Source: Bradyrhizobium stylosanthis
GTDB lineage: Bacteria; Pseudomonadota; Alphaproteobacteria; Rhizobiales; Xanthobacteraceae
Length of the DNA: 64,000 nucleotides
NCBI RefSeq assembly: GCF_001641335.1
Contig: NZ_LVEM01000002.1
Location: forward strand, 659,662 to 723,661
Direction: 5' to 3'
The notes beneath the pieces are model-generated. The model had not been told where the DNA came from and made no database searches. It was given only the letters and a program-made list of their open reading frames with translations. Below are positions 26,445 to 35,238 of the stretch, in pieces. Made by a program: the position numbers and the translations under genes. How positions within the stretch are numbered: the stretch's first letter is position 1; every line of letters starts with the position of its first letter.

Positions 26445-27671
26445 CTAGCCCGACGGGCCGGTGTCCTCGATGATCGGTCCGAACAGCTCCCAGCGCTCGC
26501 CGTTGAACTTCATCAACTGCATCTGCTTGTTGACGCGGTAGTCGTTCGGTCCGGTGTTGATCTTGATGCCGGGCAGCGCCAGGCTCGGGCTGTAGCCCTT
26601 GATGTTGGCGACCTGCTTCATCACGTTCTCACGCGACAGGTCGTCGCCGCATTGCTTCAGCACCTGCGTCAGCAGTTCGGCGACCGAATAGGCGTAGGTG
26701 TTGACCGTGTTGAGCTTGTCGCCTTCGGGGAAATATTTGTCCATGAAGGCGAAGAAGGCTTTCACGCCGGGATCGTCCTTCCACTGGGGATCGCCAGGCT
26801 CCTTGCCGTACTGGGTCGAGATGATGCCCTTGGAGATGTCGAGGCCGGCCGGCTTGAGGGTCGCCGAGATCGGGCTCGCATTGATGTCGAGGATATGCAC
26901 GGGGTTCCAGCCGAGCTCGGCCACCTTCTTGATGGCTTGCGCCGCGAACTTCGGTGTCGAGGCATCGTAGAAAAGATCGGCGCCCAGTGACTTCAGCTTG
27001 ACCACCTGCGAGTCCACCGTCGGATCGGTGACCTCGTAGGAGACCTCGCCGACGATCATGCTGGCGGCCTTGTCGCCGAGGCCGCTCTTGAGGCCCGCGA
27101 GATAGTCGCGGCCCATGTCGTCGTTCTGGTAGAGCACGCCGATCTTGGCGTTCGGATGCTCCTTGAGAATGTACTTTGCGTAGATGCGTCCCTCGGACAC
27201 GTAGTTCGGATTGTAGGCGATGGTCCAGGGATAGTTCTGCGGATCGCTGAAGCGCGCAGCGCCTGTGGACGCGAGGAGCTGCGGGATCTTCTTGCCGTTG
27301 AGATATTTCTGCACGGCGGCGTTGGCGGCCGTGCCGATGATCTGGAACGTGAACAGCACCTCGTCGCCTTCGACGAGCTTGCGCACTTGCTCCACCGTCT
27401 TCGGCGGCGAATAGGCGTCGTCATATTGGATCAGGTTGATCTTGCGGCCGTTGATGCCGCCCTGATCGTTGATCATCTTGAAGTAGGCGGCCTGGGTCTT
27501 GCCGATATTTGCGTAGACCGAGTAGGCCCCGGAGAACGGCACGGTCTGGCCGATCTTGATCTCGGTGTCGCTCGCGCCGGTGTCGTATTTCTTCTGGGCG
27601 AGAGCTTGGCTGGCGGAGAGCGTAAGGGCGAGCGCCGCCGTGGCAGCTAAGAAGGCTCTGCGATGGGTCAT
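26445..27671 (-). CDS. Branched-chain-amino-acid-type ABC substrate-binding protein (paralog)
   Basis: A 408-residue paralog of the protein at 25043-26269, of equal length and with long identical blocks (QAAYFKMINDQGGINGRK, YILKEHPNAKIGVLYQNDD, KFNGERWELFGPII). The ATG at 27671 has AGGAGG ten bases upstream and begins the signal peptide MTHRRAFLAATAALALTLSASQALA-QKK. Differences cluster in the likely ligand lobe (for example SVYANIGKTQ versus SAYSSIGKTQ, and the GISTQYGKEPGDPQ region), which suggests related but distinct ligands. Tandem duplication is the simplest origin. No transport genes adjoin. Confidence 0.9.
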   Translation of the reverse strand: MTHRRAFLAATAALALTLSASQALAQKKYDTGASDTEIKIGQTVPFSGAYSVYANIGKTQAAYFKMINDQGGINGRKINLIQYDDAYSPPKTVEQVRKLVEGDEVLFTFQIIGTAANAAVQKYLNGKKIPQLLASTGAARFSDPQNYPWTIAYNPNYVSEGRIYAKYILKEHPNAKIGVLYQNDDMGRDYLAGLKSGLGDKAASMIVGEVSYEVTDPTVDSQVVKLKSLGADLFYDASTPKFAAQAIKKVAELGWNPVHILDINASPISATLKPAGLDISKGIISTQYGKEPGDPQWKDDPGVKAFFAFMDKYFPEGDKLNTVNTYAYSVAELLTQVLKQCGDDLSRENVMKQVANIKGYSPSLALPGIKINTGPNDYRVNKQMQLMKFNGERWELFGPIIEDTGPSG

Positions 27672-27805
27672 GTTGGGTTGTTCCTCCTGACGGAATTTCC
27701 GGTCGACGGTCTTTTCCCGTTGATTGAAACGGTCGCCATCGCTGCCGAAGATTGTGGAGGAAGGGCAGCGGCCGCGCAAGGCGCGCGGCGCTGCGCCGAA
27801 GCGTC

Positions 27806-28168
27806 TCAGGCGAGAAGCAATGCGACCAGCGCGAGCGCCGCCGGCAGCGCCTGCACGATCAGGATCCGCACGCTGACGGTCGCCGCGCCATAGGCGCCGG
27901 CCACGATCACGCAGAGCAGGAAGAACACCTTGATCTGGAACGCGAAGGCCGGGTTGCCGTGGAACAGGCCCCAGACCAGGCCGGCAACCAGGAAGCCGTT
28001 ATAGAGCCCCTGGTTGGCGGCCATCACTTTCGTGATCGCGGCCTTCTCGGGCGAATTGCGGAATATCTTCAGGCCTATCGGCTTTTCCCAGAGAACCATC
28101 TCCAGGACCAGGAACAGGATATGCAGCGCGGCGACCAGCGCCACCAGGACATTGGCGATCAAGTTCAA
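27806..28168 (-). CDS. DUF1304 membrane protein
   Basis: A 120-residue integral membrane protein with four predicted helices. I use the TTG at 28168 (MNLIANVLVALVAALHILFLVLEMVLWEKP), which has GGGGGAG six bases upstream and gives the family length; the frame extends to 28213. DUF1304 hallmarks are HILFLVLEMVLWEKPIGLKIF, the NQGLYNGFLVAGL block and the VIVAGAYGAATVS helix. Function of the family is unknown. It is divergent from ogt, with a 96-bp gap. Confidence 0.85.
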   Translation of the reverse strand: MNLIANVLVALVAALHILFLVLEMVLWEKPIGLKIFRNSPEKAAITKVMAANQGLYNGFLVAGLVWGLFHGNPAFAFQIKVFFLLCVIVAGAYGAATVSVRILIVQALPAALALVALLLA

Positions 28169-28264
28169 GTTGAGCTCCCCCAAAAGCGTCAGCTTTCGGG
28201 TGGACGGTAGCACATCCGGCGTGGCAAACGCGACGGGTGTGTTTCGACTACCGGGGTCGCCGCA

Positions 28265-28798
28265 ATGCCCGCTCGCTCAACCAGGATGCCTGAACGCTTC
28301 GGCCTCGATCGCCTGACGACGCCGATCGGGACTGCGCTACTCGTCACCGATGCCGACGGCAATCTGCGCGCCCTCGACTGGGACGATTACGAGCATCGCA
28401 TGCGCGAGTTGCTGCGCCTGCACTATGGCGCGGTGGAGCTAGGCGATCGGCCTGCGCCGACGCAAATGCGGACGGCGCTGTCGCGCTATTTCGACGGCGA
28501 TCTCGGCCAGCTCTCGCGCGTCGCATGGCGTGTCGCCGGCACGCCGTTCCAGCAGAAGGTCTGGACCGCGCTGGCGCACATCCCGGCCGGCACGACGATG
28601 AGCTATGGCGCGATGGCGGCAAGCATCGACATGCCCAAGGCCATTCGCGCCGTCGGCCACGCCAACGGCTCCAACCCGATCAGCGTGGTGCTGCCGTGCC
28701 ATCGCCTGATCGGCGCGGACGGCTCGCTGGTGAAGTACGGCGGCGGGCTGGAGCGCAAGCGCTGGCTGCTGCGGCACGAGGGCGTCGAGGTCCGATAG
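28265..28798 (+). CDS. ogt: Methylated-DNA--[protein]-cysteine S-methyltransferase
   Basis: A 177-residue suicide DNA-repair enzyme that removes O6-alkyl groups from guanine. The acceptor cysteine is in SVVLPCHRLIG (PCHR motif). The helix-turn-helix block TPFQQKVWTALAHIPAGTTMSYGAMAASI and the Asn-hinge AVGHANGSNP precede it, and KYGGGLERKRWLLRHEG closes the domain. The N-terminal ribonuclease-like domain is short. It is the Ogt type with no Ada activator domain. The ATG at 28265 is used; another ATG at 28286 is possible. Confidence 0.92.
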   Translation: MPARSTRMPERFGLDRLTTPIGTALLVTDADGNLRALDWDDYEHRMRELLRLHYGAVELGDRPAPTQMRTALSRYFDGDLGQLSRVAWRVAGTPFQQKVWTALAHIPAGTTMSYGAMAASIDMPKAIRAVGHANGSNPISVVLPCHRLIGADGSLVKYGGGLERKRWLLRHEGVEVR

Positions 28799-28836
28799 CC
28801 CGTTCGCGAAGGTGCGAGGGATTGATTCCGAACGCG

Positions 28837-29205
28837 TCAGACTTTCGACGTCATCACTTTCTGCACGATTGTCCAGGACCCGTTCACCTTCAGGCATGAC
28901 AACAGGTCCGTGACGGAGCGTGGCGGAATTTGCAGCGTCACCTTCAGGAGCGCGAGCTCTCTTTCAACGTCGATCGACACGATCTGATCATCCCGCTCGA
29001 AGCCCTGTTGCTTCGGTGCCTTGATGTTGCGGACCGCTGCCAGCCAGGTCGCAATCGGCGTCACGTTCACGGCGCCGTCCTCCGCAACCTTGGTCACGGA
29101 ACTCGAGGGGTGAAATATGGATGCAAACTTATCGGCATCCATTTCATAGGCCGCATCGAAATAGGTTTGCGCAAGGGAGCGCAAGGCTGAAGCGTCCGTA
29201 TTCAT
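28837..29205 (-). CDS. NTF2/SnoaL-like protein
   Basis: A 122-residue protein with the cone-shaped NTF2 fold: an N-terminal helix pair (SALRSLAQTYFDAAYEMDADKFASIFHPSSSV) and beta strands ending VNGSWTIVQKVMTSKV. It is close to the putative lumazine-binding (DUF4440-like) group. The ATG at 29205 (MNTDASAL) has GAGG six bases upstream; ATG 29211 and TTG 29217 are in frame. It is divergent from the LysR gene at 29308 and is its probable target. Its base composition is a little less GC-rich than its neighbours. Ligand unknown. Confidence 0.8.
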   Translation of the reverse strand: MNTDASALRSLAQTYFDAAYEMDADKFASIFHPSSSVTKVAEDGAVNVTPIATWLAAVRNIKAPKQQGFERDDQIVSIDVERELALLKVTLQIPPRSVTDLLSCLKVNGSWTIVQKVMTSKV

Positions 29206-29285
29206 TGTCATCCTCAAAGCTGTTGCTCGCGCAAATGCCTACGGCAAGCCAGCTTATGAGACTAGACGCCTTGAACGGCACAGGC

Positions 29286-29304
29286 TCATGAGCGATATTC
29301 ATGA
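29286..29304. promoter_or_regulatory. LysR-type operator candidate
   Basis: TCATGAGCGATATTCATGA contains ATGA-N7-TCAT, an inverted repeat with the T-N11-A spacing of LysR-regulator sites. It lies just before the LysR gene start and in the 102-bp divergent region shared with the NTF2-like gene. Close proximity to the start codon suggests autorepression. The assignment is inference. Confidence 0.35.
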
Positions 29305-29307
29305 ACG

Positions 29308-30207
29308 ATGACAAACGACATGAACGATCTCGCGACGTTTGCGGTCGTGGCCAGCGAACGTAGCTTTACCCGCGCCGCGATAAAGCTGGGCGTCTCTCAG
29401 TCTGCGCTAAGCCACACGATCCGGAGGCTTGAGCAGCGCCTCGAATTGCAACTGCTCGCGCGAACAACGAAGAGCGTCGCGCCGACCGCTGCCGGGGCGG
29501 CTCTCCTGGCAGACTTGTCTCCGGCGCTCGAGCAGATTCGTCATGCCCTCGACAAGGCCCGAAGCGTTCGACACCAGCCCCAAGGCCGCCTTCGAATCGT
29601 CATGTCACGATCGGCTGCCGTGATGGTGCTGCTGCCGCGGCTCAAAGCTTTTGCCGAGGCCTACCCTGACATCGTTCTGGACGTTGTCACCGTCACTGGC
29701 CCTGTGGATCTTGTCGCAGGCGAGTTCGATGCGGGCATTCAGCTCGGCGAGTACATTCAAAAGGACATGATCGCGGTTCGCGTCACACCCGAACTGCGAT
29801 TGGCGGTGGTGGGATCGCCACGCTATTTCGCTTCACGACGCATCCCCGAGAAGCCAAAGGACCTCGGCGATCATCGATGTATCACCCTGCGTCTTGCGGG
29901 TGGTCCATATCGGTGGGAGTTCGAGCAGGGACGAAAGTCGGTCACGATCAATGTGGAAGGTCCGCTGATCATTGACGATACGCACCTGGTGATTGAGGCG
30001 GCGCTCGCTGGAATTGGTATTGGCCTCGCCTACGAAGAGCAGGTCGCCGGACATATTGCGAAGGGCCGCCTTGTCAGGGTGCTGGAGGATTGGACGCCGC
30101 CGATCCCCGGCTTCTACATGTACTATCCCAGTCGTCAGCACCAACCAGCCGCGCTCTCTGCACTGGTGAACGCGCTGCGATACTCCGAACGAAAGTCGGC
30201 GCGATGA
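29308..30207 (+). CDS. LysR-family transcriptional regulator
   Basis: A 299-residue LysR regulator. The N-terminal winged helix (MNDLATFAVVASERSFTRAAIKLGVSQSALSHTIRRLEQRLELQLL) is followed by the linker helix and a periplasmic-binding-like effector domain (GRLRIVMSRSAAVMVLLPRL, then DVVTVTGPVDLVAGEFDAGI). It belongs to the group that controls small divergent oxidoreductase or stress genes. The ATG at 29308 is used; an ATG at 29320 is nearly as likely. The divergent NTF2-like gene is its probable target. It ends 20 bp from the convergent glnD stop. Confidence 0.92.
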   Translation: MTNDMNDLATFAVVASERSFTRAAIKLGVSQSALSHTIRRLEQRLELQLLARTTKSVAPTAAGAALLADLSPALEQIRHALDKARSVRHQPQGRLRIVMSRSAAVMVLLPRLKAFAEAYPDIVLDVVTVTGPVDLVAGEFDAGIQLGEYIQKDMIAVRVTPELRLAVVGSPRYFASRRIPEKPKDLGDHRCITLRLAGGPYRWEFEQGRKSVTINVEGPLIIDDTHLVIEAALAGIGIGLAYEEQVAGHIAKGRLVRVLEDWTPPIPGFYMYYPSRQHQPAALSALVNALRYSERKSAR

Positions 30208-30227
30208 GGCCGGACGGCGAAAGAAAG

Positions 30228-33017
30228 TCAGGCCGCCGGCTGAACCGCCTTGTCGCCGGCCATCACGTGGGTCAGCGCGCTCTTGATCGCGGACTGCCGC
30301 GTCGGCGCGTTGATTTGGGCGCCGAGGAGATCGGTGACGTAGAACACGTCGCGGGCGCGTTCGCCGAAGGTCGCGACATGGGCTGACGCAATGTTGAGAT
30401 TGAGCTTCGAGATCGCGGTGGTCAGCTCGTAGAGCAGGCCGGGGCGGTCGAGGCCGGAGACCTCGATCACGGTGTAGCGGTCGGACCATTGGTTGTTGAT
30501 GGTCACCTCCGGCTCGATCACGAACGGCCGCGCCTTGCTGCGCACGGTGCGCCGCGCCACCACCTCGGGCAGGCGCAGCTTGCCTTCCAGCACGTCCTCG
30601 ATCATCTCGCCGATGCGCGTGGCGCGGCGGCCCTCGTCCTCGTCGCGGTCGTATTCGCGCGAGATCGAGATGGTGTCGAGCGCGCGGCCGTCGGTCGTGG
30701 TGTAGATCTGCGCGTCGACGATGTTGGCGCCGGCCGAGGCGCAGGCACCCGCGATGATCGAGAGCAGCCAGGGATGGTCGGCGGCGAAGATCGTCAGCTC
30801 GGTGACGCCGCGCACCTCGTCGAAGCCGACATTGATCGCGAGCTTGTGGCCGGCCTGCTCGCTGGAGCGAACGAAACGCGCGTGCCGGATCTTGCGCGGC
30901 AGCTCGACCTTGAGCCAGTAGGCCGGATAGTGCCGGCCGATATAGGCGTCGAGCTCGTCCGCCGGCCACTCGGCGAAGGCGTTGCGGAATTCGGCATAGG
31001 CGGCCGTGAGGCGTTTTCCCCGGTCGACCTCCGAGAAGCCGCCGGTGAGCACCGGCTCGGTCTCGTAGTAGAGCGAGCGCAGGAGCTGCGCCTTCCAGCC
31101 GTTCCACACGCCCGGGCCGACGCCGCGGATATCGGCGGTGGTGAGGATCGTCAGCAGCTTCATCTGCTCGACCGACTGCACCACGGCGGCAAAGTTCTCG
31201 ATGGTCTTGCGGTCCGACAGGTCGCGCGATTGGGCGACCGTGGACATCGTCAGATGCTCCTCGATCAGCCAGGCCACCAGCTCGGTGTCGGCCGCGCTGA
31301 AGCCGAGACGCGGGCACAGCCGCCGCGCCACCTTGGCGCCGGCGATCGAGTGGTCTTCGGGCCGGCCCTTGGCGATGTCGTGCAGCAGCGTCGTGATGTA
31401 GATCACCGCGCGGTGCTCGGGACGCGTTTTGCGCATCAGGTCGCTGGCGAGCGCGAACTCCTCGATGCCGCCGCGCTCGATATCCTGAAGGAAGCCGACG
31501 CAGCGGATCAGGTGCTCGTCGACGGTGTAGTGATGATACATGTTGAACTGCATCATCGAGACGATCTTGCCGAAGGCGCGGATGAAATGACCGAGCACGC
31601 CGGTCTCGTTCATCCGCCGCAGCACGATCTCGGCGTTGTCGGAGGTCAGGATCTCCATGAACAGCCGGTTCGCTTCCGGATTCTCGCGCATCTGCGCGTT
31701 GATCAGGCTGAGCGAGCGCGTCACGTCGCGCATCGCATCCGGATGGAAGGCGAGGTTGTTCTTCTGCGCCAGGCGGAAGATGCGGATCAGATTGACCGGA
31801 TCGTGCTTGAAGACGTCGGGCGCGGCGACGTTGATGCGGTTGTTGTCGACGATGAAATCGTCGCTGTCGGGCACGCGCCGCTTCACCTGGGTCGGGCGCA
31901 GCCGCGCCATCATCCGGCTCAGCACCGGCGCGGGCTTGGCCTGCTGGTCCTCGAGCTTGGCGCAGAGAATAGCGGTGAGGTTGCCGACTTCCTTGGCGAC
32001 CAGGAAGTAGTGCTTCATGAAGCGCTCGACGTCCTGCATGCCGGGATGCGAGGTGTAGCCGAGCCGCACGGCGATCTCGCGCTGGAGATCGAAGGAGAGG
32101 CGCTCCTCGGCGCGGCCCGAGTAGAAATGCAGGTTGCAGCGCACCGACCAGAGGAAGTCGGCGCAGCGGCGGAAGCTGCGATATTCCTGCGCGTCGAACA
32201 CGCCGCGCTCGACCAGTTCGTCGGTGTCGCGGACGCGGTAGACGTATTTCGCGATCCAGAACAGCGTGTGCAGGTCGCGCAGCGCGCCCTTGCCGTCCTT
32301 GACGTTGGGCTCGACCAGATAACGCGACTGGCCGCCGCGGCGATGCCGCTCCTCGCGCTCGGCGAGCTTTGCGGTGACGAATTCGGACGCGGTGCCCTGC
32401 ACCACTTCCTTGTCAAAGCGCTCGACCAGCTCGTCATAGAGCGGCTGGTCGCCGGTGAGGAAGCGCGTCTCCAGGATCGCGGTGCGGATGGTCATGTCGC
32501 CGCGCGCCTGCCGGATCGACTCGTCGACCGAGCGCGTGGCGTGGCCGACCTTCAGCCCCATGTCCCAGAGGCAATAGAGGATGGCTTCGGCGACCTGCTC
32601 GCCCCAGGCGGTCTGCTTGTAGGGCAGGATGAACAAGAGATCGATGTCGGACTCCGGGGCCATGAGGCCGCGGCCATAGCCGCCGGTCGCCACCACCGCC
32701 ATGCGCTCGGCGCCGCTCGGGATCGGCGAACGGTAGAGATGGCGGGTCGCGGCGGAATAGAGGATGCGGATGATCTCGTCCTGCACGTGGCACAGCCGCT
32801 CGGCGCAGCGACGGCCGTGACGGTCCTTGAGCAGGATCGCCTGCGCCGCCGCGCGTGCCGCGATCAGCTCGGCCTTGAGCAATTGCGCCATGGCGGTGCG
32901 GAACGCGTCCTCGCGCCCCTGGTGCTTTTCGGCAAGTGCATCGACCGCGGCGGTGATCCGCGCGGTGTCGAAGCGGTCGTCCACCTCAGCCTTGTGTTCA
33001 GTCGCGACGCTGTCCAT
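30228..33017 (-). CDS. glnD: PII uridylyltransferase / uridylyl-removing enzyme
   Basis: A 929-residue bifunctional nitrogen sensor that uridylylates PII proteins when glutamine is low and removes UMP when it is high. The nucleotidyltransferase motif TGGYGRGLMAPESDIDLLF is at 111-129. The HD phosphohydrolase domain includes HHYTVDEHLIRCV and LLHDIAKGRPEDHSI. Two C-terminal ACT domains bind glutamine (TIFAADHPWLLSIIAGA and EVSGLDRPGLLYELTTAI). Length is typical for rhizobia. The ATG at 33017 follows GGTGAG. It is divergent from the sulfonate-type transporter genes. Confidence 0.97.
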   Translation of the reverse strand: MDSVATEHKAEVDDRFDTARITAAVDALAEKHQGREDAFRTAMAQLLKAELIAARAAAQAILLKDRHGRRCAERLCHVQDEIIRILYSAATRHLYRSPIPSGAERMAVVATGGYGRGLMAPESDIDLLFILPYKQTAWGEQVAEAILYCLWDMGLKVGHATRSVDESIRQARGDMTIRTAILETRFLTGDQPLYDELVERFDKEVVQGTASEFVTAKLAEREERHRRGGQSRYLVEPNVKDGKGALRDLHTLFWIAKYVYRVRDTDELVERGVFDAQEYRSFRRCADFLWSVRCNLHFYSGRAEERLSFDLQREIAVRLGYTSHPGMQDVERFMKHYFLVAKEVGNLTAILCAKLEDQQAKPAPVLSRMMARLRPTQVKRRVPDSDDFIVDNNRINVAAPDVFKHDPVNLIRIFRLAQKNNLAFHPDAMRDVTRSLSLINAQMRENPEANRLFMEILTSDNAEIVLRRMNETGVLGHFIRAFGKIVSMMQFNMYHHYTVDEHLIRCVGFLQDIERGGIEEFALASDLMRKTRPEHRAVIYITTLLHDIAKGRPEDHSIAGAKVARRLCPRLGFSAADTELVAWLIEEHLTMSTVAQSRDLSDRKTIENFAAVVQSVEQMKLLTILTTADIRGVGPGVWNGWKAQLLRSLYYETEPVLTGGFSEVDRGKRLTAAYAEFRNAFAEWPADELDAYIGRHYPAYWLKVELPRKIRHARFVRSSEQAGHKLAINVGFDEVRGVTELTIFAADHPWLLSIIAGACASAGANIVDAQIYTTTDGRALDTISISREYDRDEDEGRRATRIGEMIEDVLEGKLRLPEVVARRTVRSKARPFVIEPEVTINNQWSDRYTVIEVSGLDRPGLLYELTTAISKLNLNIASAHVATFGERARDVFYVTDLLGAQINAPTRQSAIKSALTHVMAGDKAVQPAA

Positions 33018-33169
33018 GTCTCACCGGATATAAGAGGTGACAGGCGCTGTCACCCGTCATTCACAGGCAATAGTCGTTCCGTGCTGGAAAAGGCCGGCTT
33101 CGGGCAAATCTGTTCTCGGCCGGCGGTCTTTCAAGGGGCGGATTTTCTCGTTGACCTCTAGATATAACT

Positions 33170-33184
33170 CATTGAAAAACAATG
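33170..33184. promoter_or_regulatory. CATTG-A5-CAATG dyad upstream of the binding-protein gene
   Basis: The exact inverted repeat CATTG (33170-33174), five A residues, and CAATG (33180-33184) lies 22 bp before the ATG at 33206, next to AT-rich promoter-like sequence (TTGACC at 33151, TATAAC at 33164, though these are too close to be one promoter). It may be an operator of the transport operon. Confidence 0.3.
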
Positions 33185-33205
33185 AAGTTTTGGAGGAGGC
33201 TGGGC

Positions 33206-34177
33206 ATGACCAGGATTACACGGCGCATTCTGCTGGCGGGCGCGATGGCGCTTGCCATGATACCCGCGGCACAGGCCGCCGATCCGCTCAAGGAAATCCG
33301 CATCGACTGGGCGACCTACAACCCGGTGTCGATGGTCCTGAAGCAGAAGGGGCTGCTGGAGAAAGAGTTCGCCAAGGACGGCATCACCATCACCTGGGTG
33401 CAGTCGGCCGGCTCCAACAAGGCGCTTGAATTCCTCAATGCCGGCTCGATCGATTTCGGTTCGACCGCCGGCTCGGCCGCGCTGGTGGCGAAGATCAACG
33501 GCAACCCGATCAAGTCGATCTATGTCTATTCGCGCCCGGAATGGACCGCGCTGGTCACGGGCAAGGATTCCAAGATCGCTGGCGTTGCCGACCTCAAGGG
33601 CAAGCGCGTCGCGGTGACGCGCGGCACAGATCCGCACATCTTCCTGGTGCGCGCGCTGCTTGGCGCCGGCCTCACCGAGAAGGACATCACGCCGGTGCTG
33701 CTGCAGCACGCCGACGGCAAGACCGCGCTGATCCGCGGCGACGTCGATGCTTGGGCCGGCCTCGATCCCATGATGGCGCAGGCCGAGGTCGAGGAAGGCG
33801 CAAAACTGTTCTATCGCAAGGCCGATGCCAACACCTGGGGCATCCTCAATGTGCGCGAGCAGTTCCTGAAGGACTATCCGGACGCGGCCCGCCGCGTGCT
33901 CGCGGTGTATGAGGAAGCGCGCAAATATTCGCTTGCGAATTACGACGAGCTGAAGAAGACCTTCATCGCGGTGACCAAGCTGCCAGAGGCGGTGGTCGAC
34001 AAGCAGCTCAAGGAGCGCACCGAGCTCACCCACAGCCGCATCGGCGCACCGCAGCGCGAGTCGATCCTCGCCGCCGGCCTCGCGCTCCAGCAGGCCGGCG
34101 TCGTCGATGCCAAGGTCGACGTGAAGGCAACGCTGGATGCGCTGATCGACGACCAGGTCCCGCTGCCGACGAATTGA
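33206..34177 (+). CDS. Sulfonate/nitrate-type ABC substrate-binding protein
   Basis: A 323-residue periplasmic binding protein of the SsuA/NrtA/TauA (NMT1-like) family. The ATG at 33206 has GGAGGAGG seven bases upstream and starts the signal peptide MTRITRRILLAGAMALAMIPAAQA-ADP; an upstream ATG at 33182 lacks a site. Mature blocks: IRIDWATYNPVSMVLKQKGLLEKEF, VQSAGSNKALEFLNAGSIDFGSTAGSAAL, and LKGKRVAVTRGTDPHIFLVRAL are typical of aliphatic-sulfonate binding proteins. With the permease (34389) and ATPase (35239) it makes a complete importer. No monooxygenase gene (ssuD/tauD) adjoins, so the ligand is uncertain. Confidence 0.9.
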   Translation: MTRITRRILLAGAMALAMIPAAQAADPLKEIRIDWATYNPVSMVLKQKGLLEKEFAKDGITITWVQSAGSNKALEFLNAGSIDFGSTAGSAALVAKINGNPIKSIYVYSRPEWTALVTGKDSKIAGVADLKGKRVAVTRGTDPHIFLVRALLGAGLTEKDITPVLLQHADGKTALIRGDVDAWAGLDPMMAQAEVEEGAKLFYRKADANTWGILNVREQFLKDYPDAARRVLAVYEEARKYSLANYDELKKTFIAVTKLPEAVVDKQLKERTELTHSRIGAPQRESILAAGLALQQAGVVDAKVDVKATLDALIDDQVPLPTN

Positions 34178-34206
34178 TGGGCGGCAAGCGCGCGGCATAC
34201 TCCATT

Positions 34207-34328
34207 GTCGTCCCGGCGAAGGCCGGGACCCATAACCACAGGGAGACGTGGTTACGGGGACTCGGAGTGGCCATCTGCGCGCCAAACTAACCCCTGGGAG
34301 TATGGGTCCCGGCCTTCGCCGGGACGAC
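34207..34328. repeat. Mobile-type palindromic repeat inside the ABC import operon
   Basis: It has perfect family ends: GTCGTCCCGGCGAAGGCCGG with GACCCATAACCACAGGGAG at the left, and GTATGGGTCCCGGCC with TTCGCCGGGACGAC at the right, around a private centre that keeps CGCCAAACT. It fills the gap between the binding-protein and permease genes, which are normally closely spaced. The hairpin may protect the upstream mRNA and give more binding protein than membrane subunits. Confidence 0.85.
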
Positions 34329-34388
34329 AGCAGTGGCCGTGCCAAGAGTAGTGTTGCATTCCCGCCCCAGACGCGCTTCCTACCGGCC

Positions 34389-35234
34389 ATGATCTCCGAC
34401 GCGCCAGTCCTGCAACAAACCTCGGAACCAGCCGAAAGCGCCGCCGCTCCGTCGCGGCTGTCGCGCTATGCGCGGCCGATGCTGGGCGCGCTGCTGCCGT
34501 TGACGCTCGCGCTTGGCTGGGAGCTGGTGGTCTGGCTCGGCTGGTCCAACGGGCGCCTGGTGCCGCCGCCCTCGCGCTTGTTCGCCACCATCGCCGAGCT
34601 CGCCCGCTCCGGCGAGTTGGTCCGCCACGTCGCGGCGACGCTGTGGCGTGTCGGACTCGGCTTCGCCTTCGGCGTGGTCGCGGGCACGCTGCTTGGCGCC
34701 ATCTCCGGCTATTGGTCGCTGGCACGGCGGCTGCTCGATCCGACCGTGCAGGCCTTGCGTGCGATCCCGTCGCTCGCCTGGGTGCCGTTGTTCATCCTCT
34801 GGCTTGGCATCTTCGAGACCTCGAAGATCGCGCTGATCGCGGCCGGTGTGTTCTTCCCAGTCTATCTCGGCGTGATGGGCGCGATCCTCTCCGTCGATCG
34901 CAAGATCGTCGAGGTCGGGCGGACCTTCCGCCTCTCCGGCTTCGCGATGATCCGCCGCATCCTGCTGCCCGCGGTGCTGCCGGCCTATGTCGTGTCCTTG
35001 CGCGTCGGCCTCGGTCTCGGCTGGATGTTCGTCGTTGCGGCCGAGCTGATCGGCGCCTCGGAGGGGCTCGGCTATCTCCTGCTCGACGGCCAGCAACTCG
35101 GCAAGCCCGCGCAGATCCTCGCCGCCATCGTGATCTTCGCCATCCTCGGCAAGCTCACCGACTGGCTGATCGAGGTCGGGGCCGCGCCGTTCCTGCGCTG
35201 GCAGGACGCTTTTGACCGCGCGAGGGGAGCGTAA
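34389..35234 (+). CDS. Sulfonate/nitrate-type ABC permease
   Basis: A 281-residue inner-membrane permease of the SsuC/TauC family with about six helices. The ATG at 34389 starts a 35-residue cytosolic tail, then LGALLPLTLALGWELVVWLGW as the first helix. The EAA loop that docks the ATPase is VGRTFRLSGFAMIRRILLPAVLPAYVVSLR. It ends four bases before the ATPase start, so the two are translationally coupled. The binding protein is upstream across the repeat at 34207-34328. Confidence 0.9.
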   Translation: MISDAPVLQQTSEPAESAAAPSRLSRYARPMLGALLPLTLALGWELVVWLGWSNGRLVPPPSRLFATIAELARSGELVRHVAATLWRVGLGFAFGVVAGTLLGAISGYWSLARRLLDPTVQALRAIPSLAWVPLFILWLGIFETSKIALIAAGVFFPVYLGVMGAILSVDRKIVEVGRTFRLSGFAMIRRILLPAVLPAYVVSLRVGLGLGWMFVVAAELIGASEGLGYLLLDGQQLGKPAQILAAIVIFAILGKLTDWLIEVGAAPFLRWQDAFDRARGA

Positions 35235-35238
35235 CGCG

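Noticed and set aside
30489..33161. 890-residue open frame opposite glnD
   Set aside because: It is the antisense of glnD, rich in Arg/Ala/Gly/Val/Asp without domains, a common GC-rich artefact.
33151..33169. Promoter TTGACC...TATAAC before the binding-protein gene
   Set aside because: The two hexamers are only seven bases apart, far from the needed 16-18.
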